Positions 34,536 through 45,032 of a stretch of 64,000 nt of DNA are shown here, in pieces; position 1 is the stretch's first letter, and each line of letters opens with the position of its first letter. Under the pieces are notes generated by a model that was not told where the DNA came from, made no database searches, and saw only the letters and a list, made by a program, of their open reading frames with translations. The DNA comes from Silurus meridionalis (Eukaryota; Chordata; Actinopteri; Siluriformes; Siluridae): contig NC_060885.1 of the NCBI RefSeq assembly GCF_014805685.1, forward strand, positions 28,066,132 to 28,130,131, in the 5' to 3' direction. A program made the position numbers and the translations under genes.

Positions 34536-35903
34536 CTCTTATTAGAGCATTCTCTGGTGTACTATAGTATGGCATTTCGCGAAAACCTTTCAGGCTGCTG
34601 CGCTGTCATTTTATATCCAAAAAAGAGAATGAGAGAGAGAGAGCGCCCATCGAGGGACGTCAGCATACGTCACGACTTCTGTATAAATATATACTTCTGT
34701 ATAAATTGTTGAACATGATACCCATTGGAGCCTCGAAGTAATGCTATTAATTTAAAAGAAGGTTTAAGTGCTTTATTTGATTTCTTTTAGATGCATAAAT
34801 TATGCTGCTGCTTTAAAACTCTTGGGTTTTCATTTTGTAAGATATCCACTAATAAAAAAAGATCTGAAGCACGTGTGAAAGTTTCTACTGTTTTAAATGG
34901 AGAGATATGCTGGTTCCTATTTTTTTTACACAGCGGTAGGTCTCAGTTTTATTAATGTAATGGTCATGATCCAGTGGCAGTTAAAAGGGGCCTGCGCAAA
35001 CAGATCGCTTTAATCCAGTTTGGGAAGTTCATCACCCTTTGCCGTGTGAATTCAGGCCCTCAATTATTACCAGAGTTTAAAACCTGGTGAACAAAAAAAG
35101 CCACGTCGCGCTCCAACGCCATTTCTTATTTGAAAAGAGAAGAATTTAAGGGGGGATTACACGAGTGGTCCTACAGCACCATTTCACACGGACACATAGT
35201 ATATACAGCTATAGAGCTGATTTCACGATTGTATTGCCGTTTGTGTCTTAGTGATGTTGGGATGTTATAATTATACCGTAGGTCCTTCGCATCAGCTTAT
35301 TAGCATGCAATTTAATAATTTTTAAAAAGCCCAGTTGTTTTTGCTTTTATTGAGACAATCCAATTAACCCTCAATTAAAATGAATAAATTTATCCCTATG
35401 AAATAATTGTAATACCACCGGTCAGATGTTCAACTGGAAGTTGTGAACCTAGTTTCCTGAAAATCACTGAAAGAAGAATCTTTCGCTTTAGTTGTCTTGT
35501 CTGGTGAGGTCTTTTTGAAACCTTGAACTTAAATGTAATATAAATTTTAAAAGAGCAAAATATTAGAATTAATTGTAGCATTAAGAATTAATGTCCTTTT
35601 TAATTCACATGATGGTTCTTGATTTGTTTTTTTATTTATTTTCTGAATTAAAAATCTCACACCTCTTATATGTTTAAATCAAAATGCAGACATTTTCGTC
35701 CCAAATAAACTCATATCTCCGCATGAGATCCATTTAACACATTTTAAAAAAAGTTTTCTAAAAATTAATGTTCAGTTTCAGGAATTGTAAGGACTATAGC
35801 ATCACAATCACACCATCACCCCAAGCCCATGTAACTGTGTATATGTTCAACCAAGAGAATGTGATCATTAAAAAGAAAAACTGATTGAATGATGCAGTAA
35901 AGT
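34536..35903. other. Non-coding DNA with a CRE/TATA-like cluster
   Basis: The stretch 34669-34692 has GGGACGTCAGCATACGTCACG followed closely by GTATAAATA, a spacing that would suit a small promoter, but no exon was recognised downstream. The rest is AT-rich without recognisable features. Confidence 0.3.
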
Positions 35904-36118
35904 TTATTTAAGCAACAAGCAAGAACATTTTAGGAAAAGTTGATATCTGTGATTACCCAAAGACTGCAGGGTAGCGACCAGGCTTACTGATGCCACACCG
36001 CCGCCATTAGCAATGGCTGCTGATGACATCATTGATGATGCGAGGGATCCTGCAGCAATACCACCAGAGGTAAAACCAGCAGATGAAATCACAAATGGAG
36101 CCAACAGCAAGGAGAAAG
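35904..36118 (-). pseudogene. IFI27/ISG12-like exon, isolated
   Basis: A minus-strand acceptor (ten T then AG) precedes an exon from 36118 reading [39 protein letters not shown] and [11 protein letters not shown]. This is the conserved hydrophobic ISG12 motif of interferon-inducible IFI6/IFI27 proteins, which insert in mitochondrial or ER membranes. The family normally splices here: a donor GGTAATC at 35957/35956 sits exactly after LQSLG. No following exon was found. Reading on gives 18 more codons and a TAA that overlaps AATAAA (35904-35909 region). Upstream exons were not found either; the 13-kb transposon nest lies 0.8 kb away on that side. It may be a gene fragment or one exon of a broken gene. 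Confidence 0.7.
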
Positions 36119-36287
36119 CTAAAAAAAAAACCGGAAGAGTTGATGAACGTGAAGACTACCAAGTTAAAATATTCTTTTAAGGAGAAACGGTTTATTTACC
36201 AATAGTGAGAAATACTAGTAAGAGAGAACAACCTTATCATCCACCCTCGTGTCAGAAAAGTACAATGACACATGTTGAAAGAACCCA

Positions 36288-36576
36288 CAGGTAGTCGTCG
36301 ACTTACGACCATTCGACTTTACGACCACAATCGCTAGCCATACGACAGTAAGAAACGAAATGGTGTAGAGATGATACAAATGGCATAAAATTAACAAAGA
36401 AAATTATGATATATACAGTATAACAATAATGAAAGAAAATTATGATAAAATACTACTTAAAGATTTTTATAACATCATTTCACAGTACTGTACATATAGC
36501 CTACTCAACTTACGGTCAAATCGTGTTACGACTGGTCTGTCGGAACCAATCGTGGTCGTAAGTCGACGAATACCTG
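36288..36576. mobile_element. Mariner/pogo-type MITE
   Basis: Starts CAGGTAGTCGTCGACTTACG and ends CGTAAGTCGACGAATACCTG, near-perfect inverted repeats. TA follows on the right (36577-36578) and CA precedes on the left, a mutated TA target. Length 289 bp, non-coding. Confidence 0.85.
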
Positions 36577-37046
36577 TATAAGCAATGCTTAGTTCTTACA
36601 CAGTTTACCCAGTTTGGATGTAAATACCCTCAAAAAATTTGTTTACACTTTAATACATTTCAATATACTTCAATTTCAATATTCTGCAGCTGAGAACTAA
36701 ATTAGCCCTTACGGTCAATGTCCAAAGAATTATGAAACTGACTGTATATTATTTGATTCTGGTGCTTGCTTGTTTGCTTGGTGCTGTATTTTCATTTTCA
36801 GATCATAAATATTGAAGTTGGCATGTTAATGTAGCAGAAGGGATTTGCTAGCACAGTTACAGCAGTGGTGGGCCATCAGTCAGAATCACTGAGTCAGGTT
36901 TTATTAAATTTTTTCCATGTATATTTTCCCAATAGTCTAGCGCAGGGGTGGCAACCAGTCGGAGACCAAGAGCCACATTTTTTACTGTGTTACCGCAAAG
37001 AGCCACATCATTCACATGGGCACACATGAACATCACCCATCCCTTT

Positions 37047-37050
<4 letters not shown>

Positions 37051-37096
<46 letters not shown>
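37051..37096. repeat. (CA)n microsatellite in outer hAT
   Basis: About 23 CA units. Confidence 0.95.
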
Positions 37097-37097
<1 letters not shown>

Positions 37098-37229
37098 CTG
37101 CTCAGCCAGATTTATTGTAAATGTCACACACCAACATGATAATGACAGAAATTGACTCCTACAGTACTAAGACTAAGGCCAGTCATTTTTAACAATGAAC
37201 ATTGTGTGCACTGTCTCACACACAAACTC

Positions 37230-37346
37230 TCACAAACTTGCAGTTAGTTTCGGTATGGGCAGATTTGCTTTCGCAAATGCAGCCATCATTGTTTCTTTTA
37301 CATCTATGCCATGGGTTCTGTCTTTTAATTGCACAATATCAAGGAG
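37230..37346 (-). pseudogene. Outer hAT transposase, downstream piece
   Basis: The minus strand reads ELLDIVQLKDRTHGIDVKET then MMAAFAKANLPIPKLTA, the segment that follows the conserved DESxD block in GTF2IRD2/ZBED-like hAT transposases. It ends in a stop near 37230. Its upstream continuation is at 48699-49200, across the inserted inner hAT. Confidence 0.8.
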
Positions 37347-37550
37347 CAGAGGTGGCAAAAGTACACACATCCTTTACTTAAGTAGAAGTACAGATACTCA
37401 TGTTTTAAAATACTCTGGTAAAAGTTGAAGTACTGATTAAACTTTTTTACTTAAGTGAAAGTAAAGAAGTTTTGGCTTTGACATGTACTTAAGTAAAAAG
37501 TAGTTATTAATGCTACCTGTTTTAGCTGTTAACTGGACCTCACATCATAG

Positions 37551-37675
37551 ATAGATGGATGGATGGATGGATGGATGGATGGATGGATGGATGGATGGAT
37601 GGATGGATGGATGGATGGATGGATGGATGGATGGATGGATGGATGGATAGATAGATAGATAGATGGATGGATGTG
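37551..37675. repeat. (GATG)n microsatellite
   Basis: About 30 tetranucleotide GATG units with GATA variants at both ends, at the left end of the 2.6-kb insert. Confidence 0.95.
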
Positions 37676-37844
37676 ATAGCCTAGTGTCTTAATGTCAGTA
37701 TCCCCACGAGGATGAGTTTGAGAGTTTGATCAATCAATTGACCTTGTCCAATCTGAAAACATTTCAATTCTGTCCTTTCTGTGTTGGATTAATTTCTTGA
37801 TTTCCTGGTCTTTAATGAAAGATAACTCCACCAAAAAAAGGCAC

Positions 37845-39085
37845 TTGAGTGGTAGCTCAGTGGGTTAAGGCTTGTGCCTGAACATGGTCCCTAATATAGT
37901 CCACGCTGGTGATAAGGTTTCAAAGCCAGTCCTACATGCCTTCTTTCTTACTGTGCTGGCATGAAACAAAGTATGAACCCTCCAAAAAGCACACATGCTT
38001 TTCAGCAGCGGTCGCTCAGTGGTTTAAGGCTTGTGCCTCATCTAAACATGCTTCCCAGCCTGATCACTTCCATGGTTCAGTGGGTTAAGGGTGGTGTCCC
38101 GCTGATGGTGAGGAGCAGGGTTTGAAGCCTGCTAGTTGTGATGTAGGTTATGTTCCTGCTTCCTAAATCTTTCTTTAGCTTTATATTCTTGTGTTGATGG
38201 TTTAAAGGTAGATAGACCTGCTCTAAACAACCTTTCGGCCTGTCTTCCCTGATGGTTCAGTGGGTTAAATCAGGTTTCTTGCTTTTGGTGGGGTTCAGGG
38301 TTCGAATCCTGCTTTCTGTCTGCCAGTCACGATCAGGATTCACTTCCTACATCTTTCTTTAGTGATATATTTTTATTTTTAATGGGTTGAAAAGAAAGAT
38401 AGACCTGCTCTTAATAAGCTTCCTAGCCTGTCCTCATCAGTGGTTCTATGGGTTAAGGTTGGTATCTTGCTGGTGGTGGGGCTCATGGTTCGAATCCTGC
38501 TTTCTTCCTGTAATTTACAATGTAGGTTTAACTTGTGCTACTTACATCTGTATTCGCTTCCTACATCTTCCTTTACCGTTAAATTCTTGTGTTGATGGTT
38601 TGAAAAGAATGATAGACCTGCTCTAATCAAGCTTCCCATCCTGTTTTTTTCTGATGGCTTAGTGGGTTAAGGCTGGTACTTTGCTAATGTTGGTGGTCAG
38701 GGTTCAAACCTGGCTTTCTGTCTGCTATTCATTAAATTCCTGACTCCTACATATTCATATTCTTGTTTTGAGGGGTTAAAAAGAAAGATAGACCTGCTCT
38801 AAACAAGCTTTCCCGCTTGTCCTTCCTGATGGTTCAGTGGGTTAATGCTGGTGCCTCGCTTATGGTGTGAATCAGGGTTCGAATCCTGCTTTGTCCCTGC
38901 TAGTCACGTCATGGCTTTGCTTCCTACGTCTGTCTTTAGCATTATATTCTTGTGTTGATGGTTTGAAAGAAAAGATAGACCTGTTCTAAACAACCGTCAG
39001 AGCCGGTCCTTCCCGATGGTTCAGTGGGTTAAGACTGGTATTTCGCTGTTGGTGGGGTTCAGGGTTCGAATCCTGGTTTCTGTCT
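37845..39085 (+). repeat. Tandem array of tRNA-like units
   Basis: Six well-preserved units and one or two degraded ones at the left end follow each other with periods of about 175-214 bp. Each has an A-box-like TGGTTCAGTGGGTTAAGG (starts near 38073, 38253, 38441, 38655, 38830, 39017) and a B box GGTTCGAATCC or variant (38119, 38299, 38487, 38701, 38876, 39063), 45-48 bp apart as in tRNA genes. The linker repeats CTTCCTACATCTTTCTTTAG, ATTCTTGTGTTGATGGTTTG and GATAGACCTGCTCTAA. The folds are not convincing as functional tRNAs. The family is a tRNA-derived SINE or satellite that I do not recognise. Confidence 0.85.
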
Positions 39086-39134
39086 TGTCGGAATTTCTTG
39101 CTTTGAAGCATGAAACAAACGATAAACCCCCCAA

Positions 39135-39300
39135 AAAAAGAAGGTGTGTTGTGGGACTTGATAGCTTTGTGATAAAAGCCTTGCCTCTGAGCTCAGAGGT
39201 TGCTGGTTCGAATCTGGCTTGTCCCCACACTGGGTGCGCTGTGTGGAAAGTAGTGTCTGGTGAGCAATGAGGTAGTTGACTGTAAACAAAGGCTGTGAAG
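39135..39300 (+). repeat. Second tRNA-like SINE unit
   Basis: GACTTGATAGCTTTGTGATAAAAGCC (A-box region) and GCTGGTTCGAATCTGGCTTG (B box) about 45 bp apart, then GTCCCCACACTGGGTGCGC. Related to but clearly different from the units to its left. Confidence 0.6.
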
Positions 39301-39424
39301 ACCTGCTGCTTCACAGCCTCAGAAAAAGTGAGGCTGATAGGTTTTAGGCAGAATTTTTCCCTATATATATGCAAAACTAAGTCGATACTTTTTTAAACGT
39401 TTTTTCGTTCTTTTTAAACAATTT

Positions 39425-39515
39425 AAAGGAGAGCTAAGGGGTAGGAATTGAACCGGGTGAGTCAGATAGCAGCAACCACTGCACTGACCATTACACCAAT
39501 ACAGGAGAGGCAAAC
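39425..39515 (-). repeat. tRNA-like fragment on minus strand
   Basis: The minus strand reads TTGGTGTAATGGTCAGTGCAG and CCGGTTCAATTCCTACCCC, A- and B-box-like elements. Copy number and family are unknown. Confidence 0.5.
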
Positions 39516-40090
39516 AAGCCTTTGCTAATTGGACTCTTGGCTTTTCTATAGTTAGGAGCCCAGTGTTTTTACTTACATATGGACAGTTAATGAGGTGATA
39601 CCGGAGAAAATGCACCTCTTCAAGTCAAGTCAGGAAGCTTTTATATATATAAAATTATAGACATTTTACAGATTTAAATGATGTATTGTTTTTATCTGTA
39701 CGATCAATAAAGACACTGTTAGATTTTTATCATGCCCAAATGAAACTTAATTCTTGGAGAGGTTTTCCATATGACCTGTTATGCCTGTGGTGCCTTTCTG
39801 ATATCAGGGAAGAAGAAATACACAGCACACAGAATGCATGTTCTTCCTCTTCTGTTTATTGCAGGTAGCAGAACGTATATACGTGTATACACATACAGAG
39901 AAAAGGCTGTCCTAAACTTGTTTCCTGTTTAGACAAGAGGATATACTAGCCGGAGATGTGTGAGCCCAGATAAGGCTCCCTGTTTACCTTACAGACTAAC
40001 ATCGTAAATATTCTATAGACACTGAACAGACAAAGAGATGTGTGTGAGATAGTGTGAAAACCATCTTAACACTAACAGACAGTAATTTAA
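39516..40090. other. Right part of the 2.6-kb insert
   Basis: AT-rich sequence with no coding signal. AGTT occurs at both junctions of the 2.6-kb insert with the inner hAT (about 37502 and 40090), a possible 4-bp target duplication, but the ends show no clear inverted repeats. Confidence 0.35.
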
Positions 40091-40282
40091 GTTTGCGTCG
40101 CCATTATGAGGGAAAAACCCACAAAACGCTGGTGTTTGATTTGAGACTCAGAAATAAAACAAGAGTTTACTGATTAAAAATATTTTTATCTGGAGTTAAT
40201 TTATTTATTTTATATCTAAGTAAAGAAAGGACAAAATTTTGTGCCATTTAAAATCATTTTAAAAGCCAAATATATATATATA

Positions 40283-40757
40283 TGTAACAAGGTTGAAATA
40301 GTTTTATTTCACTAAATTTTCTTGTTTATGCATTCACTGTGGTTCTATATTTGTTGAAATCATCAGTGTTTGGTAAAATACATTTTAGGGGTCTGTAATT
40401 AGATAATGGGTTCACCTTCCTTTCCCCCCCTTCCTTTAACAACAAAGTGGTTCAGTCCAGGTAGTATCTGCTGATTGCTCTTTTAACTGTCTTTTCCTTC
40501 TCTCTCCCGAGCGGAAGATGTATGCTGTGTTCCATGCTAAAGATTAATTGCTAGCATTGGTTGAAAATAATTCACACACAGAAACATGTGAATTTATGCA
40601 CTCTGGAATGTTATTTTTGTTGACAGTGTTGACGGTGTGTGAGCTGAAGCTGTTGTGACAATCTGTATATAAAATACATTCTCTATGCAGACCAAATCTG
40701 GCGTTCTCCTGTCGGTTATTTTCAACACAACGCAGACCACAGAAGTATACGGTTACA
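40283..40757 (+). repeat. 5' LTR of Ty3/gypsy element
   Basis: 475 bp, TG...CA ends. TGTATATAAAATACATT near 40664 could serve as a TATA element. Confidence 0.9.
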
Positions 40758-40758
40758 C

Positions 40759-40770
40759 TGGTGCCGTGAC
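40759..40770 (+). promoter_or_regulatory. Primer binding site, tRNA-His type
   Basis: TGGTGCCGTGAC begins 1 nt after the 5' LTR and matches the complement of the tRNA-His 3' end including CCA. Confidence 0.75.
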
Positions 40771-41126
40771 ACGTGCGATTGTTCAGCGGCTGCCGAACTC
40801 CCGAGGTTGCTGCACAGACTAGAATACGCCGGACTTCACCGCTTTTCCACTTCATCGAGGAGACGTCAGACATCATTGCTTTTCTAATTCGTCGAGGAGA
40901 CGTCGTTTTTACTGCTTTTCACGTCAAGTAGCATGGACTAAGGTTACGGTACTCTTTTATTTTCAAGATTAAAGACGTTCTAAGTGAACATAGATTTGAT
41001 TTGATAATTTCTCGAATGTTTTAAGTTATTGATCGATTTAGTAGAGTTGTAAAGTAAACAGTGCAAAAGTATAATATCATTTACGCAGTTTTGAATGAAA
41101 TTTTTTTTTTTTTGGTATGTTAATTA

Positions 41127-42472
41127 ATGATGCATTCTAACAAAGATGCCAGAGATTTTGGTGGCTATCATGTTGGGAGAGGCAGAGGGGTTTTGCCATT
41201 TAGTGGTTCATGTACTCCTGGGAAGATGAATGACATTGATTCTGATGCTAATAGAGTACGGTTTTCTACTCCAGCGTCTGATGACATACCGCCACTTGAA
41301 ATACGTTTATCAGAACCTACTTTAGCGCTATCTAACGATCAAGTAAAACAACTGAGCTCTGATATCAGTCAGTCGATTAAATCCAGCTTGTTTCCTAACA
41401 ATCAGCTAACTAACTCCAACTGGTGTTATGATTGTCAGAGGTGTTCCCGTGTGGATCCGTGTGGTACCACCATCATTGATGCTTCAAAGATGAATCTTGT
41501 GCTGAAAAGTGGTAAAGAGCCACCATATTTTCGTGGCGATAGTTCAGATAAGTGTTCGATCTTTGAATGGGAAGATTTGATGAAGACCTACCTTGAAAAA
41601 GGCAATTATTCCAAACGAGAATGCATTGATGAGATCATAAACAAATTGATGGGCGGGCAAGGGATGTTGTTCAGATATGGTTACGCAACAGTGTCTCAGT
41701 CTGTAGGGCTGGCGATGTAGATATGGTATTCCGTATCCTCAAACAACACTTCGGGGGTGTCGTATCCACAGGGCTTCCCCTGGCTGATTTTTACGCTACT
41801 AAGCCATATCAAAATGAGGGGCCTTTTGATTTTTGGATTAGATTAAACAAAGCTGCTGACCTAGCTGAACAGCATCTTAAAAGTGAGGGTAGAACGTTGC
41901 AAAATCGGGACATGGAGATTGCCGTTATGTTCATACGTAATTGTCCTGATAAAGATCTCTCAATGATGTTTTTAAGCAAAACACAGCGTGAGTGGACCGC
42001 TGCAGAGGTACAGGATCGTTTGGATGAATTTGTAAGAAACCGCCAAGTATATGAGTGTCAATTCTCTCAACAAACAGCTAGTGCTGTTAGTAATGATATG
42101 AGTGGTACACCACCTTGTAAAACTGAAGTTGTTAGGGCTCCTGGGAGTGCAGTTGAGCCTGATCATACAACACGTGAAGGTAACACGATGGATAGGATAC
42201 TGAATATGCTGGAGAAAGCACTGACATGTAACACACAGTCCACCAGGGCAGTGGTGCATAAACCGAATGCTAAGAGACCACTAGTGTGTAAAGTCTGTCA
42301 GAGTAATGACCACAACACAATTGCTCACTGTAGGTTGCACAAATTGTGTTTCACTTGCTATCGTCCTGGTCATACACATGACATCTGTGGGATGACTACG
42401 TCACAGGTTATGCCAAACAGCTCGACTGCTGCTGTTGACGGTCACAGTCAAATTTCCCCTCAGGGAAACTAG
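41127..42472 (+). pseudogene. gypsy gag, one frameshift
   Basis: Two open frames (41127-41720 and 41723-42472) belong to one gag region; a single frameshift near 41710 separates them. The C-terminal part has two Cys-His clusters, CKVCQSNDHNTIAHC and the zinc knuckle CFTCYRPGHTHDIC (CX2CX4HX4C) near 42345-42390, which bind RNA in nucleocapsids. The N-terminal start at 41127 is the first ATG with a long frame after the primer site. Confidence 0.8.
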
Positions 42473-43116
42473 TGAGCCTCCATCTGGAGGAGGGCGATGG
42501 TAGGCACATGAGTTCAACCTCCTTTGATAGTGATGATATTGAATCTGTATATGCTTTCTTGTGCGAAAATGTCCCGAAGTTTAGCAAGGTAATCGTGCAA
42601 AATACCATGAGAACATCTCAAAGTGAAAGTTTGTTCTACACTAATGTGTTAGTGCAGGATAGGGTTGAGATACAAGGCATGATGGATACTGGGTCGATGG
42701 CAACTACCATTAGTGCAGACATAATACCCATGTTAAAACAAGCAGGCGTGATGACTGAGGACATGCTGGCCCCTGCTGATATTGTTTTAGTGGGTTGTGG
42801 GGGAAAACAAACCAGTCCTTTAGGACTATGTGATTTGAAACTTGAGGTTTATGGGTACAAGTTTTTAGTCCCAGTTTTGTTTGTAAAAGGACAGATTGAT
42901 CCCATTGTTTTAGGTACAAATGTACTTAAGCCGCTTATCAGGCATTTCAAGTCAAATGATGGATTTTGGTGTGTTATGAGTAATCCTGATTCACCATGCC
43001 AGAATGACAGTAGCCAGTTTCTTCGTCTTCTGTCTAACCTAGAGAGATGGCGAGAGTCCATCCCAGACAAGGTTGGAACTCTGAAGTTGAAAAGTTCTGT
43101 AATTCTTGACCTATGA
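42472..43116 (+). pseudogene. gypsy aspartic protease region
   Basis: Contains MDTGSMATTIS near 42684, the D-T/S-G catalytic signature of retropepsins, and PIVLGTNVLK near 42900, the matching C-terminal ILGxN/D-type block. It is separated from the RT frame downstream by a stop at about 43114. Confidence 0.8.
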
Positions 43117-43189
43117 CTGAACATCTGGTGTGGGGTCGATTGCCCACGGGTTCCGTATTATCAGCTGGCAGTATGGTACTCATTGAGCC

Positions 43190-44699
43190 ATGTGCATCCC
43201 CATGTGTGAACAAACAGATAATGGTTGGGCGGATAGTGTCTCCACTGTGGGGAGATGGGTGGCTGCCATGAAAATTATCAACCCCACTTCAGCAGAAATA
43301 ACATTACGTAGGAACTCGAAAATTGCAGATGTTTTCCCCTGCATTGCTTTGGAGGACTTTGATCAGTTTTCTGACACTGTGACTGTTCATCAAAATGTGG
43401 GGAAAGTGCAAAGTAATAGTTCCTGCTGTAGCCTTACTGCCAGAAGCTTATGCAGTAACATCATTGATGTGAATGATAAGATGGAAAAGCTAGGGCTTAG
43501 CTCCATTCCAATTGGTGATTGTGAAGTGTCCTTACAGTGTAAAGAGAAACTTGTTAATTTGATTGAGGCATATGAGTCTGTCTTCTCGAGACATCATCTG
43601 GATTGTGGTGAGGCGGATTTCTGCCATCGTATTAGATTAACAGATGACCGACCATTTAGGTTGCCATACCGCAGAATGTCGCCTGCTCATTATCATAAGC
43701 TGAAAGAAACTTTGGATGAGATGGAGGCAAAAGAAATTATTCGTAAATCTTGTAGTGAATTTGCCTCTCCCTTGGTTCTGGTGTGGAAGAAAAATGGCGA
43801 TCTGCGAATCTGCACGGATTTCAGATGGCTTAATGCCAGAACTGTTAAAGACGCCCATCCGCTTCCACATCAGAGTGACGTTCTGGCTGCGTTGGGGGGA
43901 AACATGTTTTTTAGCACCATGGACTTGACGGCTGGCTATTACAACATACCCCTACATGAACACGACAGGAAGTATACAGCATTTTCGTCACCGCTTGGAC
44001 TACGAATACAATCGTCTCCCGCAAGGGCTGTGTAATAGTCCAGCCACATTTATGCGCATGATGTTGACTATATTTGGTGACCAGAACTTTTTAAGTCTTC
44101 TGTGTTATCTCGACGATTTGTTGGTGTTTGCCAAGACCGAAGAAGAGAGCTTGGCTCGTTTGGAGATGGTGTTTCGACGCCTGAAAGAACATAACTTGAA
44201 ACTCTCACTGTCAAAATGTCAGTTTTTAAAGCGTTCAGTCAAATTCCTAGGGCATGTGATTTCCCAGGATGGAATTTCGAGGGATCCGGACAAAGTGGAA
44301 GCCATAGTCAAGGTGACAGAGGCTGATTTGATGGAGTTGGATGAATTTTTTGCAATGAAATGGGCGATTTGTAATAAATTTAGCCACTGGTTACGTGGTC
44401 ATAGGTTCACTGTGTGGACCGACAACAATCCCTTGAAGTACATACTGACCAAGCCCAGGTTGGATGCCTGCGAGCAGCGATGGGTGGCACAGCTGGCACC
44501 ATTCGATTTTGACATCCAGTATATTCCAGGCACTAAGAATGTGGTAGCTGACGCCCTCAGTAGAAAGCCTTTTGTGCAGTCTAAAATTTTGCACAGATTG
44601 ACTAGGGCTCCATATTCCACCCTTCTTAAGCAGGCGGCCAATTTTCAAAAGGATGATGTTCAGAATATGTTTCGCTGTCCGCAGCGCTACCAGAGTTGA
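43190..44699 (+). pseudogene. gypsy reverse transcriptase with RNase H deletion
   Basis: The RT fingers and palm are readable: EFASPLVLVWKKNGDLRICT near 43765 and STMDLTAGYYNIPL near 43914, then after a frameshift near 43990 the LPQGLCNSPATF block and the catalytic LCYLDDLLVFA near 44105. The frame passes from SRDPDKVEAIVKVTEAD directly to FFAMKWAICNKFSHWLRGH near 44350, skipping the thumb and the N-terminal RNase H that normally lie between, about 0.4 kb judged from the family. The tail with TDNNPLKYILTKPRLDACEQ and VVADALSR is present. Confidence 0.85.
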
Positions 44700-45032
44700 G
44701 GGATGTGAATGCTCAGTTTGAGACTCAAGATGCTACCTGTGAAGCTGTTTGTATTGCAGGAAGTGTACGAGTGAGCAGTGATGAGATTTCTGCTGTCATG
44801 CAAACACATCAGCATTGGAAAGATGCAGGTACTGTGAGAGCAATTTCACATGTGCAGTACCTAGAGTCTCTTGTTGCAGTGGGGCAGAATCCTGTTCCTG
44901 TTTTCAACCATACTGAACTGCTTACTGAACAAGTTAATGATGCTGTTGTTGGCCGGGTCAAGTTTTTTATAGACCGTGGTCGTCGTCCTCAAGACGTGAA
45001 AAGTTCATGAATCACGTGGGACGTTAAGGATA

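Noticed and set aside
34669..34700. CRE/TATA promoter of the endogenous retroviral relic
   Set aside because: It lies downstream of gag-like sequence, not in the LTR, and no exon follows. Kept only as a low-confidence note.
37845..39085. Functional tRNA gene cluster
   Set aside because: The A and B boxes are tRNA-like, but acceptor and anticodon stems do not pair convincingly, and the units diverge in the B box; it reads as a tRNA-derived repeat.
37845..39085. CRISPR array
   Set aside because: Repeats are long, imperfect and tRNA-like, without short unique spacers, and the genome is a vertebrate.
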